Shown here: one piece after another, positions 60,603-64,000 of the stretch
Position numbering within the stretch: the stretch's first letter is position 1
Layout: each line of letters starts with the position of its first letter
Assembly (NCBI GenBank): GCA_963626805.1
Contig: CAVFXS010000009.1
Coordinates: forward strand, 28,332-92,331
Source: CAG-632 sp963626805
GTDB taxonomy: Bacteria > Bacillota > Clostridia > Lachnospirales > Lachnospiraceae
Length of the DNA: 64,000 bases
Reading direction: 5' to 3'
Translations under genes and position numbers: made by a program
Notes under the pieces: generated by a model
Databases searched by the model: none
Told to the model about the DNA's origin: nothing
The model's input: only the letters and a program-made list of their open reading frames with translations

Positions 60603-62195
60603 TTATTTACCTTTGCTGTAATGGGAGACAATGATCAGGATGACACCCAGTACCAGTGCTGCCAGATAACCGATAAATCCCAGTGTTGGGATGCCGAGGG
60701 TCTGAGGTTGCATATCAGTTGTACAGATCAGACTGGATGCAAGTAAGAGTGCAGCAGTAATAATGCCGACAACCAGTCTGTTCATGATCCGCCCGAACTG
60801 ATCCATTAAGGACTTGGAGCTTGTGAGATCCAGATTAAATCTTGTCTGTCCCCGGAGAGTCATATTTAAAAGATCTGTTGTCAGGGCAGGAATATCCAAT
60901 GCTTTTTCTGCTGAGACATACATAGACTGGGCGGTATGTTCCAGAGTTTTCTTAATATCGTGATTCTGCCGGATATCTCGGATCACATGCTGCTTAGCTA
61001 TCTGTACAGCATTGGTCTCTGGAGAAATGGTCGCCAGCACACCTTCAATGGTAAGAAGACCTCTTGCCAGCATGGAGATGCCGGGTGGTAAAACGATATG
61101 GTTTTCGGAAATCACCTGAATCGCATCCTGCATCATACTGCCGAGATTAATATCCCCAAGATCCATGGAATAGTAGCGGTCAAGCAGCATATCAATATCA
61201 GAGTAAAGATGAGTATAATCCAACTCGCCCTTTACGGCACCCAGTGCTATGATCACACGGATAATCTCGTTGTTGTCTTTATGAACAATTGCCTTTACGG
61301 CATCTTTTAACAGGGTACGGTCGTGAGAGGTCAGAGTTCCGATCATCCCCATATCGATCCAGACAATCTTGCCATCCCGGATCATGATATTTCCCTGATG
61401 AGGATCTGCATGAAAAAAACCGTCATCTAAGATTTGCTTTAAATAATTTTCGACTAATTTGGTTCCGATTTCTCCCGTGTCATAACCATTCTCTATAATC
61501 TTTTCCTTGTTATCAATGGAAAAACCATCAATAAATTCCATAGTAAGGACTCTGGAGGTGGTCAGATGATCCTCGATCGCAGGACAGGCCACATATACAA
61601 TGTCCTTGTTGTTTTCCCGGAACTGGCGGCAATGTTGTGCCTCAATCTGGAAATCCAGCTCCTGCTGGGAAACATTCCATAATTCATCCAGCAGCATATG
61701 GAAATCAACAGCACCGCCAACGCTTGGTGCGAATTTCAGCGGACGGATGATCTTTCGCATAATGGCAATATCTTCCCGCATGGTTTCTGCAACATGCGGA
61801 CGCTGTACCTTGACAACGACTCTGCGGCCATTCATCAGAGTTGCGGCGTGTACCTGAGCAATGGAAGCAGCTCCCAGTGGTTTTGTATCAAATTGCTGGA
61901 AGATCTCTTCAATCGGACGACCAAACTCAAATTCAATAACATCAGTAATTGTATCAACCGGAAGAGGATTGGAATCGGCACAAAGCTTCTCCAATTCTGT
62001 ACAGTAGGCGGCCGGCAAGACATCCGTTCGCTTTGACATGATCTGACCAAGCTTTACAAAGGTCGGACCAAGATCTTCTAACAACAATCGAAGTACTTCC
62101 GGAGAGAGTCCGTTTTTAACCAGATTGTGCTTCTTGATAATCTGCGTGATTTCCTGCAACCGCTTTTTGTTTTCGATTCTGGCGGTATAGGTCAT
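60603..62195 (-). CDS. ABC1/UbiB-type atypical kinase, membrane-bound
   Basis: A 530-residue ABC1/UbiB kinase-like protein. Features: N-terminal KxGQ motif (FVKLGQIMSKR), an Ala-rich loop (LGAASIAQVHAA) in place of the P-loop, Lys in VVKVQRP, NDQ-type FHADPHQGNIMI and WIDMGMIG, then two C-terminal membrane helices. In quinone-producing bacteria it assists isoprenoid quinone work; this likely anaerobe may use it for another lipid. Overlaps the upstream gene by 4 nt (ATGA). Confidence 0.93.
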   Translation of the reverse strand: MTYTARIENKKRLQEITQIIKKHNLVKNGLSPEVLRLLLEDLGPTFVKLGQIMSKRTDVLPAAYCTELEKLCADSNPLPVDTITDVIEFEFGRPIEEIFQQFDTKPLGAASIAQVHAATLMNGRRVVVKVQRPHVAETMREDIAIMRKIIRPLKFAPSVGGAVDFHMLLDELWNVSQQELDFQIEAQHCRQFRENNKDIVYVACPAIEDHLTTSRVLTMEFIDGFSIDNKEKIIENGYDTGEIGTKLVENYLKQILDDGFFHADPHQGNIMIRDGKIVWIDMGMIGTLTSHDRTLLKDAVKAIVHKDNNEIIRVIIALGAVKGELDYTHLYSDIDMLLDRYYSMDLGDINLGSMMQDAIQVISENHIVLPPGISMLARGLLTIEGVLATISPETNAVQIAKQHVIRDIRQNHDIKKTLEHTAQSMYVSAEKALDIPALTTDLLNMTLRGQTRFNLDLTSSKSLMDQFGRIMNRLVVGIITAALLLASSLICTTDMQPQTLGIPTLGFIGYLAALVLGVILIIVSHYSKGK

Positions 62196-62581
62196 GACTG
62201 AGGCTCCTGTGATTCTGCTTCAATATCATCAGATGTTTCTGCTGCGGTCTGCATATCGGCTGCTTTCTTCTCGGCAGCTAATGCATCCAGCTTCTGACGG
62301 ATCGCATCCAGTTCCTCCGAAGTATAATTCTCCATCTGGGAAATAACGTGTTCAGCGGCAGGAGTCTTGTTTTCAGGCTGAATAATCTGAATCTGAACAT
62401 TATCCTTAATGGTATCTTTGACTTTGTGTTTCAATTCCTCGTTCAGCACCTTACCTTGCTCTACAGTCAATTCACCTTTTACGACCAGTTCATCGACCAG
62501 TTCCTTTGACTTCTCGGCAGTAACGGCAACAGCACCGATGCCGGCTAACATAATCTTTTTCATACTATCTCCAAATAACAT
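62192..62581 (-). CDS. Phasin-like small protein partner of UbiB
   Basis: A 129-residue protein: short N-terminal hydrophobic/Gly stretch (KKIMLAGIGAVAVTAEK), then a coiled coil (~45-75 and ~90-110) with EELKHKVKDTIKDNVQIQI and a Ser/Glu tail. Such phasin-like genes commonly precede ubiB-type genes in Firmicutes. Its stop overlaps the UbiB-like start. Both ATG 62581 (GGAGGG) and ATG 62563 (GGAGAT) have good RBSs; the longer form is used. Confidence 0.85.
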   Translation of the reverse strand: MLFGDSMKKIMLAGIGAVAVTAEKSKELVDELVVKGELTVEQGKVLNEELKHKVKDTIKDNVQIQIIQPENKTPAAEHVISQMENYTSEELDAIRQKLDALAAEKKAADMQTAAETSDDIEAESQEPQS

Positions 62582-62773
62582 AAAAATCCCTCCGTTTCAA
62601 ATGAAATCATTGCATATAATAATAGTAAATTTATTTTAATCCGTGGCATTTTTGAAGTCAATATTACCATATGAAATTCCTGTGAAATTTTCGGAAAATA
62701 ACACGGAAAGCAGACGATGGAAGTCAGGAGATATAGTGTTTGGAAAAGAGACGTAATATTCGGGAAATCAGGG

Positions 62774-62802
62774 TTTACAGATCCGGATTTCTATGGTATT
62801 AT
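62774..62802 (+). promoter_or_regulatory. Promoter of rpsO
   Basis: TTTACA (62774-62779), a 17-nt spacer, then TATTAT (62797-62802). The rest of the 314-bp gap upstream is AT-rich, and I see no other gene in it. Confidence 0.7.
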
Positions 62803-62819
62803 ATTTGCGTTGTAATTCT

Positions 62820-62868
62820 AGCCAATGCTCGGATTCGGGACACTCCGACCTGTGTCTTAGTATCGGCT
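62820..62868 (+). ncRNA. Probable S15 autoregulatory leader
   Basis: The outer stem AGCC/GGCT (62820-62823 with 62865-62868) encloses GACAC/GTGTC (62839-62843 with 62852-62856). CGGA at 62830-62833 can also pair with TCCG (62844-62847) in the loop of the inner stem, forming a pseudoknot-like alternative. Autogenous control by S15 leaders is known in several phyla. The specific class here is unassigned. Confidence 0.45.
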
Positions 62869-62895
62869 GTATTAAAGAAGAAAGGAGATAAAGAC

Positions 62896-63162
62896 ATGAT
62901 TACAACTGAGAAGAAGGCAGAAATCATTAAGGAATATGGACGTACAGAGGGTGACACCGGTTCACCGGAAGTACAGGTAGCTTTACTGACAGCAAGAATT
63001 AATGACCTGACAGAGCATTTCAAGGCTAACCCACATGACCATCATTCCAGAAGAGGTCTTTTAAAGATGGTTGGTCAGAGAAGAAACTTACTGGCTTACT
63101 TAAAGAAGAAGGACATCAATCGTTACAGAGCTTTAATTGAGAAGTTAGGTTTAAGAAAGTAA
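62896..63162 (+). CDS. rpsO: 30S ribosomal protein S15
   Basis: An 88-residue S15 with the conserved GDTGSPEVQVALLTARI and HHSRRGLLKMVGQRRNLLAYL signatures. It nucleates assembly of the platform of the 30S subunit by binding 16S rRNA. AAAGGAGA before ATG 62896; the longer frame to 62740 covers the promoter and leader. pnp, the usual next gene, is not seen; a recombinase remnant occupies that place. Confidence 0.98.
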   Translation: MITTEKKAEIIKEYGRTEGDTGSPEVQVALLTARINDLTEHFKANPHDHHSRRGLLKMVGQRRNLLAYLKKKDINRYRALIEKLGLRK

Positions 63163-63222
63163 TAATACAAAAAGCAGATTGCAGTTTAGCCGAGGTGCGG
63201 TAACGAAGTATTTATGTAAGGT

Positions 63223-63253
63223 GGCGGTACAGCGAAAGCTGTGCCGCCGTTTT
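63223..63253 (+). terminator. Rho-independent terminator after rpsO
   Basis: An 11-bp stem GGCGGTACAGC/GCTGTGCCGCC (one T-G pair) with loop GAAA, followed by GTTTT. Confidence 0.85.
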
Positions 63254-63259
63254 GCGTTA

Positions 63260-63865
63260 TCAGGCTGTTTTCTTCTTTCGGTTTTGCATACCGAGTCTGC
63301 CGTCGAGGGCAACGCAATCCTCATCGGCTATGTTGATGATTCCGACAGCCTTGTAGTAAATTTCAATCTTTTGCTTTCTGTGACCACTGCTCTTGTCCGG
63401 AGCGTGTACCACAATCTTGTCAACCAAGTCATTAAGTAATTCTGCGGTAAGTTCAGCGGGGTCTGTGTACTTGCGGACATTTTTGAGGAATTCCTGCAAA
63501 TCAACCTCGTTTTGCTCGCCGTCCTCGATAAGCGTTTGCAGTCGGTCAATAGCCTGCTTTACCTGTTTTTGTTCTTCCTCATATTCAGAAGATAACTTGT
63601 CAAACCGTTCTGCTGTAAGCCTGCCTGATACCATATCCTCATAAATACGCTTGAAAAGGATATCTAAATCCTCATCACGCCTTTTCAAGGTCACAATATC
63701 CACTTTCGCCTTATCCACGGACATTCTGTGCTGCATATCCGCTTTTCCCCGTTCTTTCCTAACAAAAGATGCTTCAAACTGCTGGATATAGGACAAAACG
63801 CTTTGGATATCATCTGTTCCATTCTCCGAAAATACCGTCACTACCTCTACAGTATTCGCTGTCAT
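63260..63865 (-). pseudogene. C-terminal remnant of a large serine recombinase
   Basis: A 201-residue frame matching only the C-terminal part of large TndX/TnpX-type serine recombinases: a long coiled coil (DILFKRIYEDMVSGRLTAERF; SSEYEEEQ) and the end domain ELLNDLVDKIVVHAPDKSSGHRKQKIEIYYK (DUF4368-like). The catalytic resolvase domain and zinc ribbon are absent. The first ~17 residues (MTANTVEVVTVFSENGT) do not fit the family, and no RBS precedes the ATG. The open frame extends upstream only to a stop at 63953-63955. A deletion fused a short unrelated frame to the recombinase tail. It marks a decayed integrative element. Confidence 0.65.
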
Positions 63866-64000
63866 AATACCGTCACGGTAAAAAGGAAATTCTCCTTCGT
63901 TTCTGTTTGCCGTTTCTCCCGAATGTCGTTTTTCTATCCCTGCCCCGGAATCTCACCGCAGCGTCGCCAAGCTCATATCTTCGCTCAGTCATATCCCATT
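63260..64000 (-). mobile_element. Fragment of a decayed integrative element beside rpsO
   Basis: Includes the recombinase remnant and a short minus-strand frame (63992-63873, 39 residues, MTERRYELGDAAVRFRG..) of unknown identity. GC-richer patches (63940-63970) differ from the neighbours. The element continues beyond the window, so its ends are not visible. Confidence 0.4.

Noticed and set aside
63873..63992. A 39-residue minus-strand frame as a real gene
   Set aside because: It is very short, lies in element debris at the window edge, and I do not recognise it, so I only mention it within the mobile-element entry.

Overview
The window looks like chromosomal DNA of a spore-forming, anaerobic-type Firmicute, most likely a Lachnospiraceae-like Clostridium relative. 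This is inferred from an alpha/beta small acid-soluble spore protein, a Spo0A-type regulator, families common in that group (DUF4364, DUF5688, DUF1292, DHHW), AGGAGG-type ribosome binding sites and moderate base composition with AT-rich intergenic stretches. Gene density is about 90%. I saw no tRNA, rRNA or CRISPR array. Coordinates use the start codon best supported by a ribosome binding site (RBS), which is often a little downstream of the longest open frame.

Layout. 1-5 kb: a 1,667-residue LPXTG-like anchored surface protein. 5-12 kb: a SASP gene, then the proteostasis cluster tig-clpP-clpX-lon followed by the GTPase gene yihA. 12-13.4 kb (minus): DUF4364 regulator and a malic enzyme with an operator-like inverted repeat in its leader. 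13.5-19 kb: rho (with a large disordered insertion), rpmE, then a DUF1385-prmC-prfA translation-termination operon. 19-22 kb: an ECF transporter S component overlapping a DUF1893 gene, hisC, and DUF5688 (minus). 22.5-29.7 kb: cold-shock protein, TetR plus stand-alone receiver, rarA, a small membrane protein, and an asymmetric heterodimeric ABC exporter. 29.8-33.6 kb: birA-bioY, a structured RNA/terminator region, an unknown membrane protein, and a patatin-like lipase with a small partner. 33.7-40.3 kb: an apparent operon of SEC-C protein, gltX, UvrD-like helicase, MBOAT acyltransferase and DHHW protein. 40.4-44.3 kb: Na/Pi transporter and PhoP-PhoR behind a four-repeat Pho-box-like site. 44.3-47.9 kb: DUF1292, an Arg/Gly-rich protein, leuS. 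47.9-49.4 kb: small unknown genes and a 24%-cysteine repeat protein behind a sigma-K-like promoter. 49.4-51.5 kb: a 42-residue lipoprotein, a zinc-ribbon membrane protein and a TPM-domain protein. 51.6-56.7 kb: P-loop kinase, DUF1015, glgB, mscS. 56.7-60.5 kb: XRE regulator, argH, and two consecutive regulators with degenerate receiver domains. 60.6-62.6 kb (minus): UbiB-like kinase with a phasin-like partner. 62.7-64 kb: rpsO and the C-terminal remnant of a large serine recombinase.

Most noteworthy: the regulator at 59722-60528 has a near-canonical Spo0A DNA-binding domain but Asn where the phosphorylated Asp should be, and it has also lost the acidic pair. The gene just before it has a receiver with Tyr at the same site fused to a SARP-like winged helix. 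Together they look like a phosphorylation-independent regulatory module tied to sporulation or development. Other points of interest are the tandem-repeat cysteine-rich protein with a late-sporulation-type promoter, a 17-bp hairpin that swallows the RBS of the gene at 47905, and the 11-bp-periodic Pho box at 40346-40384.
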